11,681 nucleotides of DNA from CAITYL01 sp041651315 (GCA_041651315.1 JBAZJM010000138.1:1-11681), one strand, 5' to 3'. Counted from the first letter of the stretch, positions 1 to 5,781 are shown. A program made the numbers and translations. The notes: a model not told the origin generated them from the letters alone.

Positions 1-255
1 GAGCCGTTCGCCCAGCGCCAGTTGGCCGCCGCGGCCCTGGGCGGCGGCCAATCCGAGTTCCCGGAGTACGGCGTCAATCTGCTGCCGCTCCACCAGCGCC
101 AGGGTGGCGGGATCACGGGAGAGCGCCGCGGTCAACTGGTCGGCAACCGTCCGCCCCTCCGTCGCCGGGGTCACCGCCACCACCGCCAGCCGCGGCGCGG
201 CGGCCGCCGCCACCCCCGCGGTCAGCAGCATGGAGACCAGGAAAGTTTTCCACAT
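1..255 (-). CDS. Exported CsgG/FlgO-like protein, N-terminal 85 residues (gene runs off the window)
   Basis: The first 85 codons are present and the frame is open to the window edge. The protein starts MWKTFLVSMLLTAGVAAAAA, a short signal peptide, followed by a strand-like segment PRLAVVAVTPATEG and then a stretch containing LALVERQQIDAVLRELGL. The 'VERQ(Q)..VL.ELGL' pattern after a short beta strand is characteristic of CsgG/FlgO-like proteins, which act in the periplasm or at the outer membrane. There is no lipobox cysteine, so it is not a lipoprotein like classical CsgG. It lies directly downstream of, and on the same strand as, another CsgG-like gene (341-1348) and may be a divergent paralogue of it. 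No clear Shine-Dalgarno precedes the ATG. The start was chosen because the signal peptide begins there. The function is inferred from family resemblance in a short fragment. Confidence 0.7.
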   Translation of the reverse strand, partial: MWKTFLVSMLLTAGVAAAAAPRLAVVAVTPATEGRTVADQLTAALSRDPATLALVERQQIDAVLRELGLAAAQGRGGQLALGERL

Positions 256-266
256 GGGTTTATTTA

Positions 267-282
267 CGTTTCACGTAAAACA
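267..282. promoter_or_regulatory. parS-like 16-bp site (14 of 16 matches)
   Basis: The plus strand reads CGTTTCACGTAAAACA. The widely conserved chromosomal ParB site is TGTTTCACGTGAAACA; the two differ only at positions 1 and 11. The site lies in the gap between two CsgG-like genes, 12 bp upstream of the ATG at 255. The same bases form part of a 7-bp inverted repeat (TTTACGT, 263-269, and ACGTAAA, 273-279), so a local operator or leader hairpin is an alternative reading. No parA or parB gene is in the window. The match is seen directly; ParB binding is inference. Confidence 0.35.
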
Positions 283-302
283 CGCCGAGCTGGGGCTCGG
301 CG
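283..302 (-). terminator. Terminator-like hairpin after the CsgG-like gene
   Basis: A perfect 8-bp GC-rich stem (CGCCGAGC 283-290, GCTCGGCG 295-302) with a 4-nt loop lies 38 bp beyond the stop codon at 341. On the minus strand it is followed by TGTTTTA, a short T-rich tail. This fits a weak intrinsic terminator separating the two CsgG-like genes. The tail is short and interrupted, so termination may be partial. Confidence 0.55.
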
Positions 303-340
303 CTCCCAGGCCGGCCGACAATGGACATGCACCCGGGCGC

Positions 341-1348
341 TCATTTCGCGGCGCCGGTGACCTTGGGCAGGAGGCGCAGGGCGGTGGCGGCGGCGGCGCG
401 CTGGAGCGCGGTCTTGCCGGCCACGTGCTCGGCCAGGTCCACCGCCACGGTGGTCTGCCGGTCGACGGCCAGGACCTGCTTGTCCTTGCTCCGGGTCGCC
501 GTGACTTCCAGGCGGGCCTTGGCGGAGATCAGGTTGCCGAACTGGCCGGCGGTCTCGCTGAAACCCTCGCCGGAGATCACCACGTCGGCCGCGGCGTCGT
601 CCGTCACCACCTCAAAGCCGGTGGCCTTCAGCAGCAGGCCGTACTCGGTCTCGGCCGCCGGATCCGGCACCACCCGCCCCAGATGCTGTTCGGTGATATG
701 CACGGCAACCTTGGGCCGGACGCTGTCCCCCAGCGCCTTCTTCAGGTCGGCAATGACGTCCTGGTCGGTGCGCGGCTTGGCCACCAGCTCGCCGGAACGG
801 TCACGGATGACCTTGGCGGTGGCGTCGGCGAGCTTTTCCGTCAGCCCCACCAGGTTGTCGCGGGCGCTGCCCTTGACGCTGGCGCCGACCACCCGCGAGG
901 TTTCGGTGCCAATGACCTTGGCGACCAGGAACAGGCTGCCGCCGGCCTCAATCACGGAGCCGCTCACCAGAATCTTGGCGCCGGTGAATTCGCCGAGCTT
1001 GACCGCCTTGTCGGCGCTGACCATGCCGGAGACGTTGAGGCCGAGTTCATCGGTCGTTTTTTTCAGGTCGGCGCGGTCGACCAGCTGCAGGTCGGGCTCG
1101 GTCACCAGCTTGGCGAACAGGATGTCGCCGACCTTGCCGGCCATGCCCGCGGCGCCGGAACCGCGCTCCTCAAAAGGCAGGATGGCCACCGGATAGGCGA
1201 CCAAGTCCAGGGGCGGGATGGCCACGACGACGGCCGGCGCGGTTGCTGCCGCCGGTTCCGCCGCCAGGGCTGCCGGCAACGCCAGCCCCGCCATCAGCAA
1301 GCCGCTGAGCCCGACCGACACGACCCGATGTTTCTGCTTCGTCATCAT
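341..1348 (-). CDS. Exported CsgG-like (curli/FlgO-type) protein, 335 aa
   Basis: Residues 1-30 are a signal peptide: basic MMTKQKHR, a hydrophobic core, then cleavage after ALA in LPAALAAEPA. No lipobox is present. Residues about 52-185 carry the CsgG-like fold signature: VAILPFEERG, a helix ending in ILFAKL, then LQLVDRADLKKTTDELGL, SADKAVKLGEFTGAKILVSGSV and LFLVAKVIGTETSRVVG. In this family the 'GA..LVSGSV' segment follows the sensor-like helix. Residues about 190-335 form a second domain with a beta-rich stretch (VAVHITEQHLG, ADVVISGEGF) that I cannot name. The protein is probably periplasmic or outer-membrane associated. The start has a good ribosome site (AAAGGAG, 8 nt before the first of two consecutive ATGs). 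It precedes a second CsgG-like gene on the same strand, with a hairpin between. The exact role (secretion channel, envelope stress, LPS related) cannot be read from the sequence. Confidence 0.82.
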   Translation of the reverse strand: MMTKQKHRVVSVGLSGLLMAGLALPAALAAEPAAATAPAVVVAIPPLDLVAYPVAILPFEERGSGAAGMAGKVGDILFAKLVTEPDLQLVDRADLKKTTDELGLNVSGMVSADKAVKLGEFTGAKILVSGSVIEAGGSLFLVAKVIGTETSRVVGASVKGSARDNLVGLTEKLADATAKVIRDRSGELVAKPRTDQDVIADLKKALGDSVRPKVAVHITEQHLGRVVPDPAAETEYGLLLKATGFEVVTDDAAADVVISGEGFSETAGQFGNLISAKARLEVTATRSKDKQVLAVDRQTTVAVDLAEHVAGKTALQRAAAATALRLLPKVTGAAK

Positions 1349-1505
1349 GGCATTTTCTCCTTTGGTGATGGGATTAAAAAAAATTCTCTCGCCAATGCGG
1401 ATTTTTAACAGAAGGAAACAAAGGTGGCGAAGGGGTGAATTGCCTCACCAATGAAACCTGTTACAAGATGCGCATGGTTGTTCGGCATGGCCCCCGTGAA
1501 TCTTT
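1349..1505. other. Upstream region of the CsgG-like gene; no clear promoter
   Basis: This stretch contains the ribosome-binding site of the CsgG-like gene and an A/T-rich segment (about 1374-1410) that probably holds its promoter. I could not choose a convincing -35/-10 pair; candidates such as TTAAAA on the minus strand lack a good partner. Short open frames over 1405-1744 are driven by the low-complexity CGATACCGAT repeats and are not credible genes. Confidence 0.4.
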
Positions 1506-1625
1506 CGATACCGATACCGATAGCGACCCCGATACCGATAAAAACATCGGGGGAAACCCGAGCGCGGAGCCGTGAACGTTCATCGGTTGCTCTCGGGGGC
1601 GGTATCGCTATCGGAATCGGCATCG
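1506..1625. repeat. Inverted pair of the CGATACCGAT-type interspersed repeat
   Basis: The left arm at 1506-1526 reads CGATACCGATACCGATAGCG plus A. The right arm at 1605-1625 is its reverse complement at 19 of 21 positions. The same core recurs at 4878 and 5168 inside the longer repeats upstream of the thioesterase. Each arm has a hexamer-like internal period (GATACC, GATTCC, GATAGC). The intervening 78 bp contain no obvious gene. The arms could pair in RNA or DNA. This looks like a genome-wide non-coding repeat family, which the window alone cannot prove. Confidence 0.7.
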
Positions 1626-1646
1626 TTTTGGATTTTGAACAGGAGG

Positions 1647-1736
1647 CCGCAGAGGTCACAGAGAAGTTTTTCTCCGTTCTCTCCGGATTTCTCCTGTTTA
1701 AATTTGGGCGAAGGTTATTTCTCTGCGCCTCAGCGG
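1647..1736. repeat. Imperfect inverted repeat of the 'CCGCAGAGG...CAGAGAA' type
   Basis: The arms CCGCAGAGGTCACAGAGAA (1647-1665) and TTCTCTGCGCCTCAGCGG (1719-1736) are near-complementary around a 53-bp A/T-richer centre. Sequences of this type (CCGCAGAG.CACAGAGAA) are a recurring interspersed repeat in many bacterial genomes. The right arm ends 4 bp before the stop codon of the minus-strand gene at 1741, so it lies in that gene's 3' untranslated region and could end or protect its transcript. Confidence 0.6.
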
Positions 1737-1740
1737 GAGG

Positions 1741-2799
1741 TTAATTGGGATTCGTTTCCGGCCTTGGTGCGGCCGGGGCGGGCTGGAGCATGGCGGCGAG
1801 CAGGTAGCGGGCGGCGGGGCCGGCATTCCACGCCTCGGCCAGCGGCAGGGTGCAGAGGATGAGCCGGCCACCGCCGGGCCAGCGGGCTTCCAGCCAGACC
1901 AGGGCCGGCGCGGCAGGGTCGGCGGCGGCTGGGCGGTCGCGGACGTCGCAGAGGGCGGCGGGGAACTCCACCGGCGCCAGTTCGATTGGCAACGCCCCGG
2001 ACCAGGCGACGCCGAGCCGTTTGTCCAACTCCGCCATGACCGCCGTGGACTGGAACCACAGCCGGCTCGGCAGCAGCGGCTTGCCGTCGCCCCCCTGGGG
2101 CAGGGGAAGCCGGCCGGCCCCGGGAGAAACCCAAATGACCGTGCCGCCGGCGACCACGGTGCGCAGCAGCCGGTCGACTTCGCCGGCCTGGGCCTCGGGA
2201 CTGATGCCGGGCCCAACCAGGATGAGAGTGTCCGGGGCGCCGGCGGCGTCCGGCAGCCAGGCGCGGCACTTCACGCCGGCCTGCTCGAGGCCGGGGGTGA
2301 GCCGGTTGTCCAGATCCCACAGCGGCAGTTCCGGCAGCTGCAGGGCGGGGAACGGATTGTCGCCCAGGACCCAAAGCTTGCCCTGGGCAATGGCGTGCCG
2401 CCCGGTGCCTTCCGCTTCCAGCCAGGCCTCGGCGGTGACGGCCAACCCCACTTCGGCGCGCACGGGCGGCAGTTCCATCTTGATGACCACAAGTTGGGCG
2501 CCGGGCTTGGCCGCCGAGACCGCCTGCGACTGGCTGGCCAGCACCCGCCCGCCGGCGGTCAGCCGCCAGAACAGGCGCCCCTGAAAGGCCGCCGGGCTGC
2601 GCAGTTCCACGGGCAAGTCCACCGGCCGGCCGCCGAACACCGCCTGCACTGGGTGGCGCCAGGCAACTTCCGCCACCTCCGCCGCAGGGGCGGGCGGCCC
2701 CGTCAGGATTCCCAGCCCCGCCGCCCCTGCCGCCAGCGCAACCACCATCCCCCAGCCTCGCCGCAACGCGTTGCGCCTTCGCTCCATAAAAATTCCCAT
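1741..2799 (-). CDS. Exported protein of unknown function with GATase1-like C-terminal half, 352 aa
   Basis: Residues 1-40 are a long, arginine-rich signal sequence (MERRRNALRRGWG, then a hydrophobic MVVALAAGAAGLGIL run and an AxA-like site near APAAEVAEV). Residues about 45-150 look like a beta-sandwich region (FQGRLFWRLTAGGRVLAS, VGLAVTAEAWLEAEG). Residues about 188-230 have alternating strand/helix pattern DTLILVGPGIS, RLLRTVVAGGTVIWVSPGAG, and residues 309-338 read GGGRLILCTLPLAEAWN followed by an ARYLLAAML helix. Such segments occur in class I glutamine amidotransferase-like domains attached to sugar-active or ThuA-like exported proteins; I see no catalytic cysteine nucleophile motif. 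The start at 2799 was preferred over an upstream ATG because the signal peptide begins here and the leader before it is G-rich (GGGGGATGGA). The gene stands alone, with a promoter candidate at 2835-2864. The function is not recognised. Confidence 0.65.
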   Translation of the reverse strand: MGIFMERRRNALRRGWGMVVALAAGAAGLGILTGPPAPAAEVAEVAWRHPVQAVFGGRPVDLPVELRSPAAFQGRLFWRLTAGGRVLASQSQAVSAAKPGAQLVVIKMELPPVRAEVGLAVTAEAWLEAEGTGRHAIAQGKLWVLGDNPFPALQLPELPLWDLDNRLTPGLEQAGVKCRAWLPDAAGAPDTLILVGPGISPEAQAGEVDRLLRTVVAGGTVIWVSPGAGRLPLPQGGDGKPLLPSRLWFQSTAVMAELDKRLGVAWSGALPIELAPVEFPAALCDVRDRPAAADPAAPALVWLEARWPGGGRLILCTLPLAEAWNAGPAARYLLAAMLQPAPAAPRPETNPN

Positions 2800-2834
2800 T
2801 CCATCCCCCCCCCTGTGACCATGCCGATGGTGCC

Positions 2835-2864
2835 AATATACCGTGCGGGAGGGCGGCAAGGCAA
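2835..2864 (-). promoter_or_regulatory. Candidate sigma-70-type promoter for the 1741-2799 gene
   Basis: On the minus strand a -35-like TTGCCT (2859-2864) and a -10 TATATT (2835-2840) are separated by 18 bp, about 35 bp upstream of the start codon. The -10 is a good match and the -35 matches four of six positions. Confidence 0.45.
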
Positions 2865-2907
2865 ATAAACAGTCAAACCGGCGTCGCCGCCCCAGGGTTT
2901 TGCGGAG

Positions 2908-2964
2908 GGCGCCTGGCACAGGCGCCGCTACAGGGTGGGGGAGGAGCGTGAGTGACCGGTCAAA
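2908..2964. repeat. Intergenic hairpin plus TGACCGGTCA palindrome
   Basis: A perfect 8-bp stem GGCGCCTG / CAGGCGCC with a GCA loop occupies 2908-2926. At 2950-2964 lies GAGTGACCGGTCAAA, which contains the 10-bp palindrome TGACCGGTCA and recurs inverted at 11053-11067. The rest of 2865-3085 shows no gene. It is G/C-tract-rich spacer between the upstream end of one minus-strand gene and the stop codon of the next. Confidence 0.5.
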
Positions 2965-3085
2965 GGCACGGGCACGGTAATGAATGATGACACGGCTATG
3001 TTTATTTGACCCGTCACGTTGTTCCGGGCTCGGTCAATCCCCAGCCCCCCCCAACCAGTGGCCGGTTACATTCAGCCCCCGTCAC

Positions 3086-4582
3086 TCACGGCCGCGGCTG
3101 GAGCTGGGGGTTGCGGAGTTCGCAGGTGCCGGTGAAGTCGGCGTGGATGACGAACTGGAGCCGGCCGTCGGCGGGCACGCCGCCCTGTTCCTTGGTCAGG
3201 GTGACCTGTTCCCGGTGCCAGCCATTCCGGCGGTCCTTGTCCAGGAGCTTTTTGGCGAGGATGCGGGGGATGCCGTCGGGGCCGGTGAAGCGCAGGGCCA
3301 GCTCCGCATAGCCTTTGCCGACCTGGTCGAGCCGGCACTGGGCGCTGGCGGTGAAACGCTGGCTGCGGGTCACGGTGAGCGGGCGCGAGGCAATTTCGAT
3401 GACTCCGCCGCCGGTGGAGGTGAGCCGCAGCGCGGAAGCGGTTTCGCCTGCGGCCGGGCTGGCCTGCACGGTCTGGGCGGCGGCATCCGCGACCTGCACC
3501 GTCCAGTCGCGCAGGGGCGGTGTGGCGGGAGCGGTGGCCCCGGGGGGAAGGAAGCCGGGCAGCAGCGGGGGCGCCGGCCCGGCATCGGTTCCGGGGGCGG
3601 TGGCGGGCGTTGCCAGGGGCTGGGTGACGGCGGCGGGCCAGGCGGTGCCGCGCGGGTGCCAGTGCCACCAGGCGCCGGCGAGGGCCAGCGCCAGGGCGGC
3701 GGCGAGGACGCCCAGCAGCAGCCCGGCGCGCCGCCAGCGGCGGGCGCTGCGCCGGGTGGCTTCAAGCACGGCCACGGTGGGGGTGGCGCGCTGGTCGGCC
3801 GGCAGCGGGTTGGGGGGGACAAAGTCAAGCTGTTCACGCAACGGTTCCGGCGGCGTTCCGGCCTGGCCGAGAAAGCTGCCGGACGCCTCGGGCAGGCCGG
3901 CCTGGCGGAGGTCGCGACGGAAGGCGTCGATGTCGAAGGCGGTGCGGCGGAACCAGACGGTGCGGCGGTCGCTGTCGTAGAGCACCCAGGCGGCGCGGAT
4001 GTCGCCGTCCCGCGGCTGGCCGACCGAGCCGGCGCCGACCAGGTAGCGCTTGCCGGGCTCAAGTTCAAAGTCGGTGGGCGGCAGCCGGTGGGTGGTGCCG
4101 CTGGCGCCGATGACGAACAGCCCGGGCACATGGGTGTGGCCGGTGAACAGCAGCGGTTCGGCGGCGGCAGTCCAGGAGGGAACGGCATCGTCCGGCTCCA
4201 GCAGATAGTGGAAACCGGCCGGGTCGGCGAACTCCGCATGGGCGCCGCGGAATTCGGGGCCGGACAACAACAGGGGCCAGCCGGCGATGAAGCGGCGGGC
4301 CTTGGGGGTGAGTTGGGCGGCGGTCCAGTCGAGGGCGCGGCGGGCCTCGTCGCGGAAACGTTCGACCGGCATCTGGCCGAGCAGGGCGGCTTCGTGGTTG
4401 CCCTGGATCAGGCAATGGATACGGGCGTTGGCGAGTTCGAGGACGGCGGCCGGGGCGGGGCCGTAACCAATCAAATCGCCCAGGGAGAGAATGCCGTCAA
4501 CCCGTTGCGCCCGGCAATCGTCGAGGACGGCCTGCAAAGCCTGCCGGTTGGCATGGACGTCCGCCAGCACCGCGTACCGCAT
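3086..4582 (-). CDS. Membrane-anchored calcineurin-like metallophosphoesterase with extracytoplasmic C-terminal domain, 498 aa
   Basis: Residues 1-225 are a Metallophos_2-type phosphoesterase domain. It carries DVH (D8, H10), GDLIGYGP (D36), GNHE (N62, H63) and GHTH (148-151), the metal-binding set of the family, plus the typical GSVGQPRDGD near residue 185. All expected ligands seem present, so it should be an active two-metal phosphoesterase; the substrate is unknown. There is no N-terminal signal peptide. A basic stretch RRSARRWRR (277-285) precedes one transmembrane segment (about 286-304), which by the positive-inside rule puts the enzyme in the cytoplasm. A Pro/Ala-rich linker (about 310-360) and a beta-rich domain (about 365-498, DWTVQVADAAAQTV, IEIASRPLTV, CRLDQVGKGYAELALRF) would lie outside; it resembles carbohydrate-binding-like sandwiches but is unassigned. 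The start at 4582 has GGAGGG 9 nt upstream. The gene follows tRNA-Gly by 51 bp. Confidence 0.85.
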   Translation of the reverse strand: MRYAVLADVHANRQALQAVLDDCRAQRVDGILSLGDLIGYGPAPAAVLELANARIHCLIQGNHEAALLGQMPVERFRDEARRALDWTAAQLTPKARRFIAGWPLLLSGPEFRGAHAEFADPAGFHYLLEPDDAVPSWTAAAEPLLFTGHTHVPGLFVIGASGTTHRLPPTDFELEPGKRYLVGAGSVGQPRDGDIRAAWVLYDSDRRTVWFRRTAFDIDAFRRDLRQAGLPEASGSFLGQAGTPPEPLREQLDFVPPNPLPADQRATPTVAVLEATRRSARRWRRAGLLLGVLAAALALALAGAWWHWHPRGTAWPAAVTQPLATPATAPGTDAGPAPPLLPGFLPPGATAPATPPLRDWTVQVADAAAQTVQASPAAGETASALRLTSTGGGVIEIASRPLTVTRSQRFTASAQCRLDQVGKGYAELALRFTGPDGIPRILAKKLLDKDRRNGWHREQVTLTKEQGGVPADGRLQFVIHADFTGTCELRNPQLQPRP

Positions 4583-4596
4583 GGCCAGCCCTCCGC

Positions 4597-4625
4597 TGTC
4601 ACGGGTATCCAAGCATTGTCACGGG
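4597..4625. repeat. 9-bp direct repeat upstream of the phosphoesterase
   Basis: TGTCACGGG occurs at 4597-4605 and again at 4617-4625, a 20-bp period (about two helical turns), between the tRNA and the ribosome site of the phosphoesterase. The arrangement would suit a protein bound to one DNA face, but nine bases twice is modest evidence. Confidence 0.35.
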
Positions 4626-4633
4626 CAAAAAAA

Positions 4634-4709
4634 TGGAGCGAGCGAAGGGACTCGAACCCTCGACAACCACCTTGGCAAGGTGGCGCTCTACCAACTGAGC
4701 TACGCTCGC
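4634..4709 (-). tRNA. tRNA-Gly (anticodon GCC)
   Basis: The minus strand folds into a complete 76-nt cloverleaf. The acceptor stem is GCGAGCG / CGCTCGC. The D-arm is GCTC..GAGC with an AGTTGGTA loop. The anticodon stem CCACC/GGTGG has loop TTGCCAA (anticodon GCC), and the T-arm is closed around TTCGAGT. The discriminator is T and CCA is encoded in the DNA, both consistent with bacterial glycine tRNA. Seven T residues follow the CCA directly (4627-4633 on the complement), which may help 3' end formation. A promoter lies just upstream (4730-4757). Confidence 0.97.
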
Positions 4710-4729
4710 TTCCGCATCAGACAGCCCCC

Positions 4730-4757
4730 ACTATAGCGCGCCAACCGCGGGGTGCAA
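4730..4757 (-). promoter_or_regulatory. Promoter of tRNA-Gly
   Basis: On the minus strand TTGCAC (-35, 4752-4757) and TATAGT (-10, 4730-4735) are 16 bp apart. The -10 ends 20 bp before the tRNA 5' end. The same TATAGT hexamer precedes lptD and the AsmA-like gene. A G-run follows the -10. With no convincing promoter between the tRNA and the phosphoesterase, this one may serve both. Confidence 0.7.
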
Positions 4758-4785
4758 CCGCGGGCAAATTAACCGGCAAAATTCA

Positions 4786-4832
4786 CCCGTCCCTAACCTG
4801 GCCCGTCCCTAACCTGGCCGTTCCTAATTTGG
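4786..4832. repeat. Three-unit tandem repeat (about 16 bp)
   Basis: Two exact copies of CCCGTCCCTAACCTGG (4786-4801, 4802-4817) are followed by a diverged copy CCGTTCCTAATTTGG (4818-4832). A related ATTCACCCGTCCCTA string recurs at 4935-4949. There are no spacers, so it is not a CRISPR array. It sits at the edge of a wider repeat cluster. Confidence 0.8.
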
Positions 4833-4842
4833 CACAAACTTG

Positions 4843-4928
4843 GATTGGAACCTGTCCCCAAGTTTGCCGGCCCCCGTCGATACCGATTCCGATAGCGACC
4901 CCGACCCCGAGTTTACCTGAAGATGGAC
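4843..4928 (+). repeat. Long interspersed repeat, copy 1 (86 bp)
   Basis: This copy starts GATTGGAACCTGTCCCCAAG, passes through the CGATACCGATTCCGATAGCG core (4878 onward) and ends CCGAGTTTACCTGAAGATGG plus AC. It matches copy 2 at 5133-5212 almost base for base. The differences are a 6-bp CCGACC duplication in this copy and a few substitutions. It is non-coding. Confidence 0.85.
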
Positions 4929-4992
4929 GGACAAATTCACCCGTCCCTATCTTGCGTCCTCTACCCGGAAAACATCCTTGCAACGGGCTAAG

Positions 4993-5076
4993 GACGCGAG
5001 AGGACTTGAGAGACTCGAGAGACCGGAGAATGGCGAATATCCTCCGGTCTCTCCTGTCCCGGGAGTCCCTCGCGTC
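4993..5076. repeat. 84-bp imperfect hairpin
   Basis: The inner stem is 12 perfect bp (GAGAGACCGGAG 5017-5028, CTCCGGTCTCTC 5042-5053) around a 13-nt loop. The outer stem pairs GACGCGAGAGGACT (4993-5006) with AGTCCCTCGCGTC (5064-5076), leaving one bulged A. An unpaired section lies between. It sits between the two copies of the 80-86 bp repeat. No T-run follows on either strand, so it is unlikely to be an intrinsic terminator. It may be an interspersed palindromic element or a structured RNA. Confidence 0.75.
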
Positions 5077-5132
5077 ACGCGTCACCTGTCCCTAATAGAC
5101 GTTTGCGCCGTCCCATCGCGCTATGATTTTCC

Positions 5133-5212
5133 GATTGGAACCTGTCCCCAAGCTTGCCGGCCCCCGTCGATACCGATTCCGAGAGCGACCCCGAGTTTAC
5201 CTGAAGATGGAC
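5133..5212 (+). repeat. Long interspersed repeat, copy 2 (80 bp)
   Basis: This is the second copy of the 4843-4928 repeat, in the same orientation 290 bp downstream, lacking the 6-bp duplication. Its final TTTACC lies 18 bp upstream of a TATATT, so the repeat may supply the -35 element of the thioesterase promoter. Confidence 0.85.
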
Positions 5213-5225
5213 AGGCGCCTATATT
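5196..5225 (+). promoter_or_regulatory. Candidate promoter of the thioesterase gene
   Basis: TTTACC (5196-5201) and TATATT (5220-5225) are separated by 18 bp, 52 bp before the start codon. The -35 lies inside repeat copy 2. An alternative -10 (TATGAT, 5122-5127) has no properly spaced -35. Confidence 0.4.
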
Positions 5226-5277
5226 GTGCAGGTGCCCCCGGGATCACGGCGGTTTGGACAACGACAGGAGAAAAGCC

Positions 5278-5781
5278 ATGGCATCGACCACGGTTGAACG
5301 CACCCATGAGAGCACACTGCGTTTTCTAGCCGGGCCCGCCGACCTGAACGTGCACGGCAAGGTACACGGCGGGGCGGTGATGAAATGGATGGACGAGGCG
5401 GGGTACGTGTGCGCGACGGCGTGGTGTGGCCGGCCCTGCGTCACGGTGTATGTGGGCGGGATCCGCTTTTACCGGCCGATTTTGGTGGGGCAGCTGGTCG
5501 AGGTGCGGGCGCGGCTGATCCACACCGGGCGGACCAGCATGCACATTGCGGTCAACGTGTCCGGCGGTGAACCGGCGGAGCGGCGGCTGACGCCGACCAC
5601 CCACAGCGTGATGGTGTTCGTGGCCCTGGACGAGGCGGGGGTGCCGCTGCCGGCGCCGGTGTGGAAGCCGCGCACCGCGGCGGACCGGCGGCTGTGCGGC
5701 TATGCCGAACGGCTGACCCGGCTGGGGCGGCAGCTGGAGGAGGAGATGCGGCCGCATTTGGGCCAACCGGCCGGGCATTGA
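5278..5781 (+). CDS. Hotdog-fold acyl-CoA thioesterase (YciA/ACOT type), 167 aa
   Basis: The enzyme is predicted to hydrolyse acyl-CoA thioesters to free acid and CoA in the cytoplasm. Residues about 18-50 read LAGPADLNVHGKVHGGAVMKWMDEAG, matching the family's N(x)nGxxxGGxxMxxxDEA pattern, with N24 and D39 as the likely catalytic pair on the hotdog helix. Residues 60-90 (GGIRFYRPILVGQLVEV, then HTGRTSM) match the conserved strand pattern 'F.RPI.VG..V...A......GRTSM'. The length is normal for a single-hotdog enzyme, which works as a dimer or hexamer. The C-terminal 30 residues are a charged helix. AGGAG lies 8 nt before the ATG. It is the only plus-strand protein gene in the window and converges with the aminotransferase gene at 5858. 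Chain-length preference cannot be judged. Confidence 0.92.
   Translation: MASTTVERTHESTLRFLAGPADLNVHGKVHGGAVMKWMDEAGYVCATAWCGRPCVTVYVGGIRFYRPILVGQLVEVRARLIHTGRTSMHIAVNVSGGEPAERRLTPTTHSVMVFVALDEAGVPLPAPVWKPRTAADRRLCGYAERLTRLGRQLEEEMRPHLGQPAGH

Noticed and set aside
104..1408. Plus-strand open frame of 434 codons opposite the CsgG-like gene
   Set aside because: The opposite strand has a signal peptide, ribosome site and recognisable family motifs; this frame has none.
1451..1744. Short frame encoding an IPIPIATPIPI-like peptide
   Set aside because: The peptide is the translation of the CGATACCGAT repeat and of the CCGCAGAGG inverted repeat. It has no ribosome site or homologous features.
4786..4832. 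Possible CRISPR array
   Set aside because: The 16-bp units are directly adjacent with no spacers, there are only three, and no cas genes are present.
2984..5095. Plus-strand open frame of 703 codons across the phosphoesterase and tRNA
   Set aside because: It runs antisense through a gene with a complete set of phosphoesterase motifs and through a tRNA, and its product is low-complexity.
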